From Micromonospora narathiwatensis (GTDB lineage: Bacteria; Actinomycetota; Actinomycetes; Mycobacteriales; Micromonosporaceae), in NCBI RefSeq assembly GCF_900089605.1, contig NZ_LT594324.1, forward strand, positions 2,604,001-2,668,000: DNA of 64,000 bases, written 5' to 3'. Shown here in pieces: positions 18,040 to 27,115 of the stretch (the stretch's first letter is position 1; each line of letters starts with the position of its first letter). The notes under the pieces were generated by a model. That model did not search any database and was not told where the DNA came from. It was given only the letters and a program-made list of their open reading frames with translations. Made by a program: the position numbers and the translations under genes.

Positions 18040-19515
18040 TCAGCGGAGTTCGTCGGCGAGGTGGATCACCTTCGCGAGGTCCTTCACCTCCGCGTCGTCG
18101 GTGGCCGCGCCGGCCCGCTCCGCGATCGTCGCCAGGTCGCCGAGGCGCACCTCCCGGCCGTACGGGCCGGCCTGCAGCGACTGCGCGAAATAGGCCGCCG
18201 CGTAGCAGGTCCGCAACCGTGGCGACGCCTCGCCGAACGCCCGGTTCAGGTCGGCGGCGGTCACCGACTCGTACGCCTCGGCGGCCTCACGGTTGCCGGG
18301 ATCGGTCCAGCGCACCTGCACGCGGGCGATCCGGGCCGACGACGGCACCTCGGCGGCGAGCCGGACGGCGTAGAGCGCCGTGACGCTGTGTCCGGGGCCG
18401 ACCTCGCCGCCGTCGACCCGGTCGTCGCGGAAGTCCTCGTCGTCGATCGCCCGGTTGTCGTACCCGATCAGGCGGTAGGACCGCACCGCGGTCGGTTCGA
18501 AGCTCACCTGCACCTTGGCGTCGAGCGCCCGTACGCTCAGCGTCGCCGGCAACTGGCGGACGAACACCTTCCGGGCCTGGGCACGCTCGCTGACGTACAC
18601 CACGAAACCGTCGCCCTTGTCGGCCAACTGCTCCATCAACTCGTCGCCGTACTCGCTGCCGACCCCCACGCCGAGCAGGGCGATCTCCTTCGCCGCCTCG
18701 TCGCGTACCCGGCGCAGGATCGGCTCCGCCTCGGTCCGGCCGGTGTTGGCCAGCCCGTCGGAGAGCACGATCACCCGGTTCGTCCCGCCGGTGCGGAACC
18801 CGTCGCGCGCCACCCGGTAGCCGAGTACCAGGCCGGCCTCGAGGTTCGTGCTGTCCTGCGCGTGGAGGGAGTCGACGGCGTCGTGCAACTCCTCGGCATC
18901 GGAGACCCGGGTCATCTCCCGGACCACCCGGGCCTCGCCGCTGAACTCGACGATCGCGATGGAGTCGGTGCGACGCAGCTGGTCCACGAGGGTGTGCAGC
19001 GCGTCCTTCACCAGGTCGAGCCGGCCGGGCTCACTCATTGATCCGGAGACGTCGATGACGAAGGTGAGGGCGGCGTCCGGACGACTCTCCTCGTCCTCCG
19101 CGCGGGTCTGCAGTCCGACCCGCATCAACCGGACCTCCCCGGACGCCTCGTGGGTCTGCGGAAGGCGGGCACCGTCGACGTGCACGGCGAAGCCGTCACC
19201 CGCGGGCTCGGCGTAGTCCTGCCGGAAGGAGTTCACGAACTCCTCGGGCCGCACCGCGGTGCGCTCGGGAAGTCGCCCGTCCATGATGAGGCGGCGGGCG
19301 TAGCCGTAGGACGCGGTGTCGACGTCGACGCCGAAGGTGGAGCGTGGGTCGTCCTCCGTCGCCGTTTCGTCGCCACCCGGCCAGGGCGTCCCGCCGTGCT
19401 GTCGGACCGGCCCGTGGGACGCGTCGCCGCGCTGCGCGCCCCCGCCGGAGCAGGCGGTGGCGGTCATCGTGATCGCGAGCGTCGCCAGCAGCAGTGACCG
19501 TCGCATGTGGATCAT
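18040..19515 (-). CDS. VWA-domain lipoprotein (YfbK-like)
   Basis: A 491-aa exported protein. The signal peptide ends in the lipobox TATACSG, so Cys22 is probably lipid-anchored. A YfbK-type N-terminal domain follows (FGVDVDTASYGYARRLI; PEEFVNSF). The von Willebrand factor A domain starts near residue 145 with a complete MIDAS: DVSGSMS, the Thr in DSTNLEAGL, and the Asp in VLSDGLANTG. A C-terminal DUF3520-like region ends the protein. It probably binds divalent metal and protein partners at the cell surface. An AGGAGGAT Shine-Dalgarno supports the ATG at 19515. Its neighbours give no pathway. Confidence 0.88.
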   Translation of the reverse strand: MIHMRRSLLLATLAITMTATACSGGGAQRGDASHGPVRQHGGTPWPGGDETATEDDPRSTFGVDVDTASYGYARRLIMDGRLPERTAVRPEEFVNSFRQDYAEPAGDGFAVHVDGARLPQTHEASGEVRLMRVGLQTRAEDEESRPDAALTFVIDVSGSMSEPGRLDLVKDALHTLVDQLRRTDSIAIVEFSGEARVVREMTRVSDAEELHDAVDSLHAQDSTNLEAGLVLGYRVARDGFRTGGTNRVIVLSDGLANTGRTEAEPILRRVRDEAAKEIALLGVGVGSEYGDELMEQLADKGDGFVVYVSERAQARKVFVRQLPATLSVRALDAKVQVSFEPTAVRSYRLIGYDNRAIDDEDFRDDRVDGGEVGPGHSVTALYAVRLAAEVPSSARIARVQVRWTDPGNREAAEAYESVTAADLNRAFGEASPRLRTCYAAAYFAQSLQAGPYGREVRLGDLATIAERAGAATDDAEVKDLAKVIHLADELR

Positions 19516-19913
19516 CGGATCCTCCTCGGCAGGCTGGGGTGGGGGATCCGGCGCAGCACGTCGGATCCGTCACGGTCATTGACGCAGACGGACGGTGCGG
19601 CGGAACCCGTCGTGGCCGAGCCGATGCACAAGCGTGAACGTCGTGACCGTCCCGTGTGCAAGACGTGACCTGCCGGCGTCGGCGTTGATGGTGACGCCGG
19701 TGCCGGTGGCCGCACCGTTGTCGCCGTGCCAGGGTCGGCGTCGACTCACGCACCGCGCGGGTACGGGCAGATCGTCGCCATGCTGTCACGCTGAGCACCG
19801 CACCGACGCGGGCGGCCGCCACCCACGACGACCGCCCGCCGCGGCCCGACGCCACATACGGCACAGTGGCACCAGCGGCCGACCCACGGCCGGTGCGAGG
19901 GAGGCGGTGGCCG
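19516..19913. other. Intergenic region between divergent genes
   Basis: About 350-400 nt separate the VWA lipoprotein from the rightward gene at 19914. I see no convincing gene here. Three GGATCC hexamers occur within the first 50 nt, and the motif pair GTGCACAAGCGTGA and GTGTGCAAGACGTGA forms an imperfect direct repeat near 19625-19670. The region presumably holds both promoters. Confidence 0.4.
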
Positions 19914-21374
19914 GTGGCGGATCCGACCGGAGTGGTGTTCCCCCTGACCGACGGCACGCGCAGCACGACGGCGCTCGGCCGGGCGGTCGTCGCCGACGCC
20001 CTGCGCGAGGTCGACCCGGTCGGCGCGCGCTCGGCGGAGCACGAGACGAACTGGCGGCACGGCTACCTGGGGCACTTCCGCCGGCTCGTCGAGGCGGGCC
20101 TGCTCTCCCGTGACGCCGGGGTCACCATCGCCCGCGACGGCCTCGCCGCGCTGCACGCCCGGATGCGGGTGCTCGACGAGGGCGGCGCGGAGCACCCGCT
20201 GGACGACGTCTTCACCGTCGACGCCGGGCAGCCGCTGGACACCGCCACCGTGGCCGGCGGCGGTGAACCCGAGCGGGAACTGTCGTTGCCGTACCGTGGG
20301 CAACGGCTGCGCGGCGACGAGCTGCACCGCCGGCTCGACGCCTGGGTAGCCGCCGGGGTGATCGAACCGTCCTGCGTGGAGGCGGTCCGCGCGGTCATCG
20401 CCAACCCCGACTGGCTCGACCTGCGCGACGAGCGCGTCGTGGTGCTCGGCGCCGGCGCCGAGATGGGCCCGCTGCCGTCGGTGCTGCGCTGGGGCGGCGA
20501 CGTCGTCGCGGTCGACCTGCCCCGACCCGACATCTGGCGGCGACTGTTGCGCACCGCCCACCGGTACGCGGGCCGGCTGCACCTGCCGGTGCGCCCCGGC
20601 ACCGGCGACGACGACCAGGCCCTCGCCGACGGCGCCGGCGCGGACCTGCTGCACCGCCTGCCCCAGGTCGCCGGATGGCTGCTCGGCCTGGACGGCCGGC
20701 TCGTGCTCGGCAACTACGTCTACGCCGACGGCGCCACCAACGTACGGGTCGCCACGGCCGTCGACGCGCTCACCCGGCACCTGCAACAGCGCCGCGACGA
20801 CGTGGCGCTGGCGTTCCTCGCCACCCCCACCGACGTGTACGCCGTCCCCGCCGAGGCGGTCGCGCACGCCGAGCGGGGGTACGCCGCCCGGGGCCTCGCC
20901 CGCCGGTCGCTGCGGGTGCTCTCCGGCGGTCGGCTGCTGCACCGCAACTACCCGCCCGGCGCCGACCCGGGCGTCAACGACAGCCTGGTGCCGCAGCAGG
21001 GCCCGAACTACGCCCTGGCCAAGCGGCTGCAACGCTGGCGGGCCACGGTGGCGCGCGACGCCGGGGCGACCGTGTCGTTCAAGGTCGCGCCGCCGACGCG
21101 GACCCGCTCGGTGCTGCGCAACCGGGCGCTCGCCGCCGCGTACGCGGGCGCGCACCGGTTCGGCATCGAGGTGTTCGAGCCGGCGACCAGCAACACGCTG
21201 ATGGCGGCGCTGCTGGTGCACGACCTGCGTACCGGGGGCGGCCCGGCCCAGGACCATCCGTGGCGCGACGAGGCGTACGGGGCGGCGCACGGCGGGCTCT
21301 GGCGGGTGCCGTACGCCCCGCGCAGCGCCCTCGGCCTGGCGGTCCTGCTCGGCCTCGGCGCCGCCCGGGCCTGA
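19914..21374 (+). CDS. Uncharacterised protein with a Rossmann-like core
   Basis: A 486-aa protein I do not recognise. The N-terminal 160 residues are helical (TTALGRAVVADALREVDPVG). A Rossmann-type nucleotide- or SAM-binding motif follows at about residues 175-205: ERVVVLGAGAEMGPLPSVL, then the strand end GGDVVAVDLPRP, whose Asp could bind a ribose hydroxyl. The C-terminal half has conserved-looking HRNYPPGADPG and VSFKVAPPTRTRSVL. No transmembrane or signal sequence is seen. The GTG at 19914 has a GGGAGG Shine-Dalgarno. A GTG at 19866 behind a CATACG hexamer is an alternative. A dehydrogenase- or methyltransferase-like role is only a guess. Confidence 0.6.
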   Translation: MADPTGVVFPLTDGTRSTTALGRAVVADALREVDPVGARSAEHETNWRHGYLGHFRRLVEAGLLSRDAGVTIARDGLAALHARMRVLDEGGAEHPLDDVFTVDAGQPLDTATVAGGGEPERELSLPYRGQRLRGDELHRRLDAWVAAGVIEPSCVEAVRAVIANPDWLDLRDERVVVLGAGAEMGPLPSVLRWGGDVVAVDLPRPDIWRRLLRTAHRYAGRLHLPVRPGTGDDDQALADGAGADLLHRLPQVAGWLLGLDGRLVLGNYVYADGATNVRVATAVDALTRHLQQRRDDVALAFLATPTDVYAVPAEAVAHAERGYAARGLARRSLRVLSGGRLLHRNYPPGADPGVNDSLVPQQGPNYALAKRLQRWRATVARDAGATVSFKVAPPTRTRSVLRNRALAAAYAGAHRFGIEVFEPATSNTLMAALLVHDLRTGGGPAQDHPWRDEAYGAAHGGLWRVPYAPRSALGLAVLLGLGAARA

Positions 21375-21527
21375 CGGTCCTGGCGAGCCGACGATGCGGC
21401 GGCGGAGGTACATCAATCGGTGTAGGCCGTACTCGAATGGCGTCGATCGAGGTGACATCCACCGGACGACGCGGGCGGCGCCGGGCCGCCCATAACGTCT
21501 GGGCATCCCCGAACGAGGAGGTGTCCG

Positions 21528-21920
21528 ATGTCCACCACCGATCCGCTGAGCCGCACCGCGCCGGCGCACGGCCGGACCGCGTCGATCCAGCCGGCCGCCA
21601 CGCCGGGCTCGACCCGGTCCGGCCGGCGCCGGACCGCCGTCGACGCCGTCCTGGCCGGGCTGACCCTGCCGCTGGTCGGCTTCGCCGTGGCCGACCTGGT
21701 CAATCCTGACTGGAGCCCGGTCGAGACCATGGTCAGCCATTACGACATCGCCGGTCAGCTCGTGATCAGCCCGCTGACCGCGAAGACCCATGTCACCCGG
21801 GCCATCGCCAAACTCGGCGTCCGCGACCGGGTCCAGCTGGTGATCCTGGCGTACGAGACGGGGCTGGTCCGTCCGGGCGAGGCCGGGCCTGGCTTCCCTG
21901 GCCGGCAGGACGCGCGCTGA
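21528..21920 (+). CDS. Chimeric ORF: DUF998-like N-terminus fused to LuxR-type HTH C-terminus
   Basis: A 130-aa open frame with a good GAGGAGGTG Shine-Dalgarno. Residues 1-71 look like the cytoplasmic tail and first transmembrane helix of a DUF998-type membrane protein, reaching the family-like NPDWSPVETMVSHY. From residue 72 the sequence becomes the recognition half of a NarL/LuxR HTH: DIAGQLVISPLTAKTHVTRA, then KLGVRDRVQLVILAYETGLVRPG. The rest of the membrane protein, the receiver domain and the first HTH helices are absent. The best explanation is an in-frame deletion joining two formerly adjacent genes near 21741. The product is probably non-functional, although the frame is intact. Confidence 0.65.
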   Translation: MSTTDPLSRTAPAHGRTASIQPAATPGSTRSGRRRTAVDAVLAGLTLPLVGFAVADLVNPDWSPVETMVSHYDIAGQLVISPLTAKTHVTRAIAKLGVRDRVQLVILAYETGLVRPGEAGPGFPGRQDAR

Positions 21921-21930
21921 CCAGCGGCGT

Positions 21931-23097
21931 CTACCGGCGCAACACGTCGACGGCGAGTTCCCGTACGACCGACTCGTCGACGTCCACGCCGAGCCCCGGT
22001 CCGGTCGGCACGTGCGCGACTCCGTCGCGGATGTCCACGGTCGCCCCGGTGGCGTACGACGACTCCAGGAACTGCCGGCCGTTGAGGTCCACCGGCGTGT
22101 CGATGCCGTACGCGGCGAACAGGTGCAGCGAGGCGGCCAGGCCCAGGTCGGAGTCGGTGAGCCCGGAGCCCATCAGCCGCACCCCGGCGTCTTCCGCCAG
22201 GGCGCACAGCCGACGCGACAGTGTCAGCCCGCCGCTGCGCTGCACCTTGGCGATGGCCACGTCGACCGCGTCGAGCTTGACGAAGGTGGCCAGGTCGCTG
22301 GGGTGGCGCAGGCTCTCGTCCAGCGCGACCGGCACCGGCGAGGACTCCCGCAGGCGGCGCAGCCCGGCGACGTCGTTGGCCGGCAGCGGCTGCTCGAACG
22401 CGGTGACGTCGAGGTCGGCCAGCCGGCGGGCCATCCGCAGCGCGGCGTCCACGGTGTACGCCTGGTTGGCGTCGACCCAGAGCGCGGCGTCGGGCGCGGC
22501 CTCGCGGACCGCCCGCACCACGGCGGCGTCCTCGGCCTCGCGGTGCAGGCCGACCTTCACCTTGAACGCCCGGTGGCCGAGGGCGTGTCCCTCGGCCACC
22601 GCGTCGGCCACCTCGGCGGCGGTCTGCCCGGAGACGATCCAGCCCAGCTCGATCGTCTCCCGGCGGCGCTGTCCCCACAGCACGCCGACGGGTACGCCCA
22701 GCGCCCGGCCGAGCAGGTCGTGCAGGGCGACGTCGACGGCGCACTTGGCCAGCGGGGCGCCGATGGTGAAGCCCCGGTTGACCGCCCGGTCGAAGGCGGT
22801 GGTCACCCCGTCGAGGTCCCAGGCCGGGCGGCCGAGCACCGCCGGGGCGAGGTACCGGTCGACGGTGGTGACGATCGACTCCGCGGTCTCGTACGTCCAG
22901 GCCGGGATGGGGGTGGCCTCACCCCAGCCGGTGAACCCGTCGGCGGTGACCTGGACCAGCACCCGGATGCTGGGCCGGCCGGCGACGGCGACCGACCCGC
23001 CGGACACCCCGAACGAGCGGACGGTGGGCAGTGCGACGGCGTACGTCCGCACGGAGTCGATGGTCAGCCCGGCCAGGGCGGTGGCGGCAGCGATCAC
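21931..23097 (-). CDS. Enolase-superfamily (mandelate racemase/muconate cycloisomerase-like) enzyme
   Basis: A 388-aa enzyme of the MR/MLE family, which abstracts the alpha-proton of a carboxylate held by Mg2+. The N-terminal capping domain (residues 10-130) precedes the barrel with the KxK pair Lys179/Lys181 (FKVKVG), metal ligands Asp209 (WVDANQ), Glu235 (FEQPL) and Glu261 (LDES), and Lys284 (IAKVQ). This pattern is of the MLE/dipeptide-epimerase subgroup, so the reaction could be cycloisomerisation, racemisation or dehydration. It is 26 nt downstream of a LacI gene on the same strand and back to back with an uptake-plus-catabolism operon, so it probably works on the imported compound. Confidence 0.88.
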   Translation of the reverse strand: MIAAATALAGLTIDSVRTYAVALPTVRSFGVSGGSVAVAGRPSIRVLVQVTADGFTGWGEATPIPAWTYETAESIVTTVDRYLAPAVLGRPAWDLDGVTTAFDRAVNRGFTIGAPLAKCAVDVALHDLLGRALGVPVGVLWGQRRRETIELGWIVSGQTAAEVADAVAEGHALGHRAFKVKVGLHREAEDAAVVRAVREAAPDAALWVDANQAYTVDAALRMARRLADLDVTAFEQPLPANDVAGLRRLRESSPVPVALDESLRHPSDLATFVKLDAVDVAIAKVQRSGGLTLSRRLCALAEDAGVRLMGSGLTDSDLGLAASLHLFAAYGIDTPVDLNGRQFLESSYATGATVDIRDGVAHVPTGPGLGVDVDESVVRELAVDVLRR

Positions 23098-23123
23098 GGT
23101 GGTGCCTTTCCTGCTTGTCCCGA

Positions 23124-24152
23124 TCAGGCCAGCTTGGCGGTGCTGGCCCGGACGACCACCTCGCCGCCCATCCGCAGGATCCGGCGGCGCCGCCCGGTGT
23201 TGTCGGTGAGCGCCAGCTCCATCGCCTTCTCCCCGAGCTGCTGCAACGGCAGCGCGACGGTGGTGAGCGGCGGGGTGAGGTCGCGGACGATCGGGATGTC
23301 GTCGAAGCCGGCGACGGAGACGTCGCCGGGCACGGAGAGCCCGTGGTCGCGCAGCGCCGCGCAGGCACCGATGGCCATCACGTCGGTCAGCGCGAACACG
23401 CAGGTGGCGGTCAGCCCTCGGGCCAGCAGCTCGGTCATGGCGCCGTAGCCGCCGTCGCGGGTGAACGGGCCCTCCACGATGTCGGCCGCGGCCAGCGGCA
23501 CGCCGGCCTTCTTCAGCTCGTCGCGGAAGCCGCCCAGCCGGTCGGCGACGGTGGTCAGCGCCGGCGGCCCGGTCAGCACCGCGAACCGGCGGTGCCCCAG
23601 GTCGAGCAGGGCGCGGGCCATCGCGGCGGCCCCGGCCCGGTTCTCCGGCAGCACGCTGTCGACCTTGAGGCTGCGGTGCCGGCTGACCACCGCGACCCGG
23701 CCGCCGCCGTCCAGGTAGGGCTTCAGCTCGGCGTCGAGGGCCCGCTCCCAGTGCGGGTCCTCGAACCCGGAACCGATGAGCAGGATGGCCAGCGCCCGCT
23801 CGGCGCGCAGCATCGACACGTACGCGATCTCCCGCTCCGGGTCGCGGAACGTGCTGGCCAGCATCACCAGCAGGTCCTTGTCCCCGGCGATCCGCATGAC
23901 CCCGCCGGCCACCGCGGCGAAGTACGGGTCGCTGACGTCGTGGCAGATCACGCCGACGGTGCGGTGCGACGCCCCGGCCAGGGCACGGGCGTGCGCGTTC
24001 GGCGTGTACGCCAGTTGCTCCGCCGCCGCCAGCACCCGGTCCCGCAGGTGCGGGGTCACCCGCATGCCGTTGAGTGCCCGGGAGGCCGTGGCGAGCGAGA
24101 CGTCGGCGGCTCTGGCCACGTCTTCGAGCGTCACGTGCGTCCGTGGCTGCAT
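23124..24152 (-). CDS. LacI-family transcriptional regulator
   Basis: A 342-aa regulator with the N-terminal LacI HTH (residues 8-30: TLEDVARAADVSLATASRAL), the hinge helix PNAHARALAG and a periplasmic-binding-protein-like ligand domain (VGVICHDVSDPYFAAVAGGV; FDDIPIVRDLTPPLTTV). It is similar throughout to the LacI protein at 35937. It diverges from the ABC operon across about 200 nt containing two LacI-type sites, so it probably represses both the operon and itself until a catabolic ligand binds. It likely forms a transcription unit with the MR/MLE enzyme. Confidence 0.92.
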   Translation of the reverse strand: MQPRTHVTLEDVARAADVSLATASRALNGMRVTPHLRDRVLAAAEQLAYTPNAHARALAGASHRTVGVICHDVSDPYFAAVAGGVMRIAGDKDLLVMLASTFRDPEREIAYVSMLRAERALAILLIGSGFEDPHWERALDAELKPYLDGGGRVAVVSRHRSLKVDSVLPENRAGAAAMARALLDLGHRRFAVLTGPPALTTVADRLGGFRDELKKAGVPLAAADIVEGPFTRDGGYGAMTELLARGLTATCVFALTDVMAIGACAALRDHGLSVPGDVSVAGFDDIPIVRDLTPPLTTVALPLQQLGEKAMELALTDNTGRRRRILRMGGEVVVRASTAKLA

Positions 24153-24212
24153 GGACTTCCCCCTGCGGAACTTCTTGACCGGAAGATTTCTGCGTGGTTA
24201 CGGTAGCACCCT

Positions 24213-24239
24213 GAAAGCGCTTACTGAAAGCGCATTCAG
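24213..24239. promoter_or_regulatory. Two LacI-type operators in the divergent promoter
   Basis: GAAAGCGCTTAC at 24213-24224 is followed directly by CTGAAAGCGCATTCAG (24224-24239), a dyad with CTGAA/TTCAG arms. Both carry the AGCGC core of LacI-family operators. They lie between the LacI gene and the ABC permease gene and would control both. Confidence 0.8.
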
Positions 24240-24349
24240 GGTCGTTTCGCCGGGATGTTCCCGGCTCGGTTCGGCCCTGACCGACGGCTCGCGCCTACCC
24301 AACGGCTGGGTTCCCGGAACCGCCGGCCAGCCACGGAGAACGGAGGGTC

Positions 24350-25228
24350 ATGGCCGCGCAGAGCACCATCGAGCAACCGGAGCCGACCGCGCCGGCCCGC
24401 ACCCCCGCGCCGGCCGCCCGCCGCCGGGACCCGGCCGGCGCCGGGCTGCTCCGCTTCGTCCAGGGCACCTGGCGCCCGGCCGCGGTCCTCGCGGCGATCT
24501 TCGTCGTCTGGTGGGCGGTGACCGCGGCGGAGCTGGTCAAGCCCTACCTCGTCCCCTCGCCGGGCGCCACGCTGGACGTCGTCCTCGACCAGACCAGCTA
24601 CTTCGCCCACCACACCTGGATCACCACGTACGAGACGGTGCTGGGCTTCGCCATCGCGATCGTGGTCGGCGTGGTCTCCGCCGTCGTCATGGTCTACTCC
24701 CCGACGGTCGAGAAGAGCCTCTACCCGCTGCTGCTGTTCGCCCAGGTCATCCCGAAGATCGCCATCGCACCGCTGTTCGTCGTGTGGCTCGGCTTCGGGC
24801 TCTCCCCGAAGGTCGTCGTCGCGGTGCTGATGGCCTTCTTCCCGATCGTCATCTCCACGGTCACCGGCCTCAAGTCGATCGACCCGGAGATGCTGCAACT
24901 GTCGGCGACCATGGGCGCGGGCCCGGGACAGACCTTCGCGAAGATCCGTTTCCCGGCCGCGCTGCCACACCTGTTCGCCGGCCTGAAGGTCGCCGCCACG
25001 ATGGCCGTCACCGGCGCCGTGGTGGGCGAGTTCGTCGGCGCCAACGAGGGCCTCGGCTACGTGATCCTGCAGGCCAACGGCAACCTCGACACCCCGACGC
25101 TGTTCGCCGGGCTGCTCATCATGTCGCTGCTCGGCGTCGTCCTGTTCGTGGTCGTGGAACTGCTCGAGAAGCTCGTCCTTCCGTGGCACGCCAGCCGCCG
25201 TACCGACGCCGCTACGACGTCGCTCTGA
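24350..25228 (+). CDS. ABC transporter permease (SsuC/TauC/ThiX type)
   Basis: A 292-aa inner-membrane permease with a proline-rich cytoplasmic N-terminus (about 35 residues) and six hydrophobic segments. The EAA loop region reads LSATMGAGPGQTFAKIRFPAALPHLFAGLK, matching the sulfonate/nitrate/taurine family (BPD_transp_1). It is the first gene of the operon behind the LacI operators and carries imported solute from the binding protein encoded 16 nt downstream. Homodimerisation is expected because only one permease gene is present. The start is the ATG at 24350 with a GGAGGG Shine-Dalgarno. Confidence 0.92.
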   Translation: MAAQSTIEQPEPTAPARTPAPAARRRDPAGAGLLRFVQGTWRPAAVLAAIFVVWWAVTAAELVKPYLVPSPGATLDVVLDQTSYFAHHTWITTYETVLGFAIAIVVGVVSAVVMVYSPTVEKSLYPLLLFAQVIPKIAIAPLFVVWLGFGLSPKVVVAVLMAFFPIVISTVTGLKSIDPEMLQLSATMGAGPGQTFAKIRFPAALPHLFAGLKVAATMAVTGAVVGEFVGANEGLGYVILQANGNLDTPTLFAGLLIMSLLGVVLFVVVELLEKLVLPWHASRRTDAATTSL

Positions 25229-25244
25229 ATAGGAGACCCGTCCC

Positions 25245-26261
25245 ATGAAGTTGCGCACCCTCGCCGTCGCGCTCGTGCCGGCGCTCATACTGGCCACCAC
25301 CGCCTGCGGCTCGTCCTCCGACGAGCAGAGCAAGAACTCCCAGGGCCAGGACAAGGTCACCCTGACCCTCAACTGGTACCCGTACGGCGAGCACGCGCCG
25401 TTCTACTTCGGCAAGAAGCAGGGCATCTTCGCCAAGCACGGCATCGACCTGACCATCCAGGCCGGCCAGGGCTCGCAGAAGACGATCCAGGCCACCGCCG
25501 CCGGGCAGACCGACTTCGGCTGGGCCGACACCCCCGCCCTGCTCGCCGCCGTCGGTCAGGGCATGGACGTCAAGAGCGTCGGGGTCTTCCTCCAGACCAC
25601 CCCGTCGTCGGTGCAGTTCTTCACCGACAAGAACATCAACTCCCCCGCCGACCTCAAGGGCAAGACCATCGCCTCCACCGCCGGCGACGCGCTGAGCAAG
25701 ACCTTCCCGGCCTTCCTCAAGGCCAACGGCCTCAGCGACGGCGACGTGACCCTGCAGAACACCGACCCGGCCGGCAAGATGGCCGCCGTCATGTCGGACA
25801 AGACCGACGCGCTGCTCGGCTTCGCCACCGACCAGGGCCCGACCATGCAGGACAAGGCCGGCAAGCCGGTCTCCTACCTCAAGTTCGCCGAACACGGCCT
25901 GACCTTCTTCAGTAACGGCCTGCTCGCCTCGACCGACACCATCAAGAACAAGCAGGACCTGGTCAAGCGGATGGTCGCGGCCAGCAGCGAGGCCTGGGCG
26001 GCCGCCGAGGGCAACCCGACCGGCGCGGTCGAGGCCATGCAGGGCGCCTCCCAGCAACTGCCCTCGGAGAAGGTGCTCACCGAACAGTTCAACGCCACGC
26101 TCCAACTGCTGCACACCGACGCCACCAAGGGCCAGGCCCCCGGTGTCAACGACGAGTCCGACTGGACGAAGACGATCAACGTCTTCGCCGAGGCCGGCGT
26201 GATCAGCAAGGCCGAGTCCCCGGCGACGTACTGGGACGCGAGCTTCGCCCCGAAGGGATGA
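25245..26261 (+). CDS. ABC transporter substrate-binding lipoprotein (NMT1/SsuA-like)
   Basis: A 338-aa extracytoplasmic binding protein. The signal peptide ends at the lipobox ATTACGS, giving an anchored Cys. The NMT1/THI5-type fold starts VTLTLNWYPYGEHAPFYFGKKQGIFAKHGIDL and continues with QTDFGWADTPALLAA. This motif set is close to the binding proteins of the pyrimidine/thiamine-precursor, riboflavin and alkanesulfonate class, so the ligand is probably a small polar or heterocyclic molecule, not an oligosaccharide. It sits between the permease and ATPase genes. Confidence 0.92.
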   Translation: MKLRTLAVALVPALILATTACGSSSDEQSKNSQGQDKVTLTLNWYPYGEHAPFYFGKKQGIFAKHGIDLTIQAGQGSQKTIQATAAGQTDFGWADTPALLAAVGQGMDVKSVGVFLQTTPSSVQFFTDKNINSPADLKGKTIASTAGDALSKTFPAFLKANGLSDGDVTLQNTDPAGKMAAVMSDKTDALLGFATDQGPTMQDKAGKPVSYLKFAEHGLTFFSNGLLASTDTIKNKQDLVKRMVAASSEAWAAAEGNPTGAVEAMQGASQQLPSEKVLTEQFNATLQLLHTDATKGQAPGVNDESDWTKTINVFAEAGVISKAESPATYWDASFAPKG

Positions 26262-26268
26262 GAACCCG

Positions 26269-27090
26269 ATGACGGTCGGCAACACCACCACGCAGCGACC
26301 CACGGACGCCACGGCGACCGGCGCCGCGGTCGAGATCGACCAGGTCGCGGTCCGCTTCCGTACCAAGAAGAAGGACGTCACCGCGCTGCGCGAGGTCTCG
26401 CTGCGGATCGAGCCGGGTGAGTTCGTCTCGATCGTCGGCGCCTCCGGCTGCGGCAAGTCCACGCTGCTCAAGCTGGTGTCCGGCCTGCTGCGGCCGTCGT
26501 CCGGCCAGGTCCGTCTGCACGGCGAGCAGGTACGGGGGCCGCGGCGCGACATCGGGTACGTCTTCCAGCGCGCCGCGCTGCTGGAATGGCGCACCGCCCG
26601 GCGCAACATCCTGCTCCAGGCCGAGATGCGGCGCCTGCCCCGGGCCGAGGCCCGCCAGCGGGTCGACGAGCTGATCGCGATGACCGGCCTGACCGGCTTC
26701 GAGGACGCGTACCCGAATGAACTGTCCGGCGGGATGCAGCAGCGGGTGGCCCTGTGCCGCGCGCTGCTGCACCGCCCCCCGGTCCTGCTCATGGACGAGC
26801 CGTTCGGGGCCCTCGACGCCCTCACCCGCGAGCAGATGAACGTCGAGCTGCGGCGGATCTGGCGGGAGACCGGCACCACCGTCCTGCTCGTCACCCATTC
26901 CATCGCCGAGGCGGTCTACCTGGCCAACCGGGTGATCGTCATGACCCCTCGACCCGGCACCGTCGCCGAGGTCATCGACGTCGACCTCCCCGTCGAGCGT
27001 GACTACGGCCAGACGATGTCGGAGCCCGCGTTCGCGCGCGCCACGGGACGCATCCGGGACCTCCTGGGTGCGACGACGACCGCTGAATAA
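26269..27090 (+). CDS. ABC transporter ATP-binding protein (SsuB/TauB type)
   Basis: The 273-aa ATPase of the same importer. The Walker A motif GASGCGKS is at residues 57-64. The Q-loop is in YVFQRAALLEW, the signature is LSGGMQQRVALCRALL, Walker B is VLLMDEPFGALDALT and the switch His is in LLVTHS. It begins 7 nt after the binding-protein stop. A typical SsuB-like length and C-terminus (MTPRPGTVAEVIDVDLP) support the assignment. It supplies energy for uptake of the pathway substrate. Confidence 0.95.
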   Translation: MTVGNTTTQRPTDATATGAAVEIDQVAVRFRTKKKDVTALREVSLRIEPGEFVSIVGASGCGKSTLLKLVSGLLRPSSGQVRLHGEQVRGPRRDIGYVFQRAALLEWRTARRNILLQAEMRRLPRAEARQRVDELIAMTGLTGFEDAYPNELSGGMQQRVALCRALLHRPPVLLMDEPFGALDALTREQMNVELRRIWRETGTTVLLVTHSIAEAVYLANRVIVMTPRPGTVAEVIDVDLPVERDYGQTMSEPAFARATGRIRDLLGATTTAE

Positions 27091-27115
27091 CCACCGGACC
27101 TGGGAAGGAAACACT

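Noticed and set aside
24350..27090. The SsuABC-type importer as a thiamine-precursor or sulfonate system with its own riboswitch or enzymes
   Set aside because: No TPP riboswitch-like sequence precedes it and no sulfonate monooxygenase or thiamine genes are near. The catabolic neighbours and LacI control point to a carbon source.
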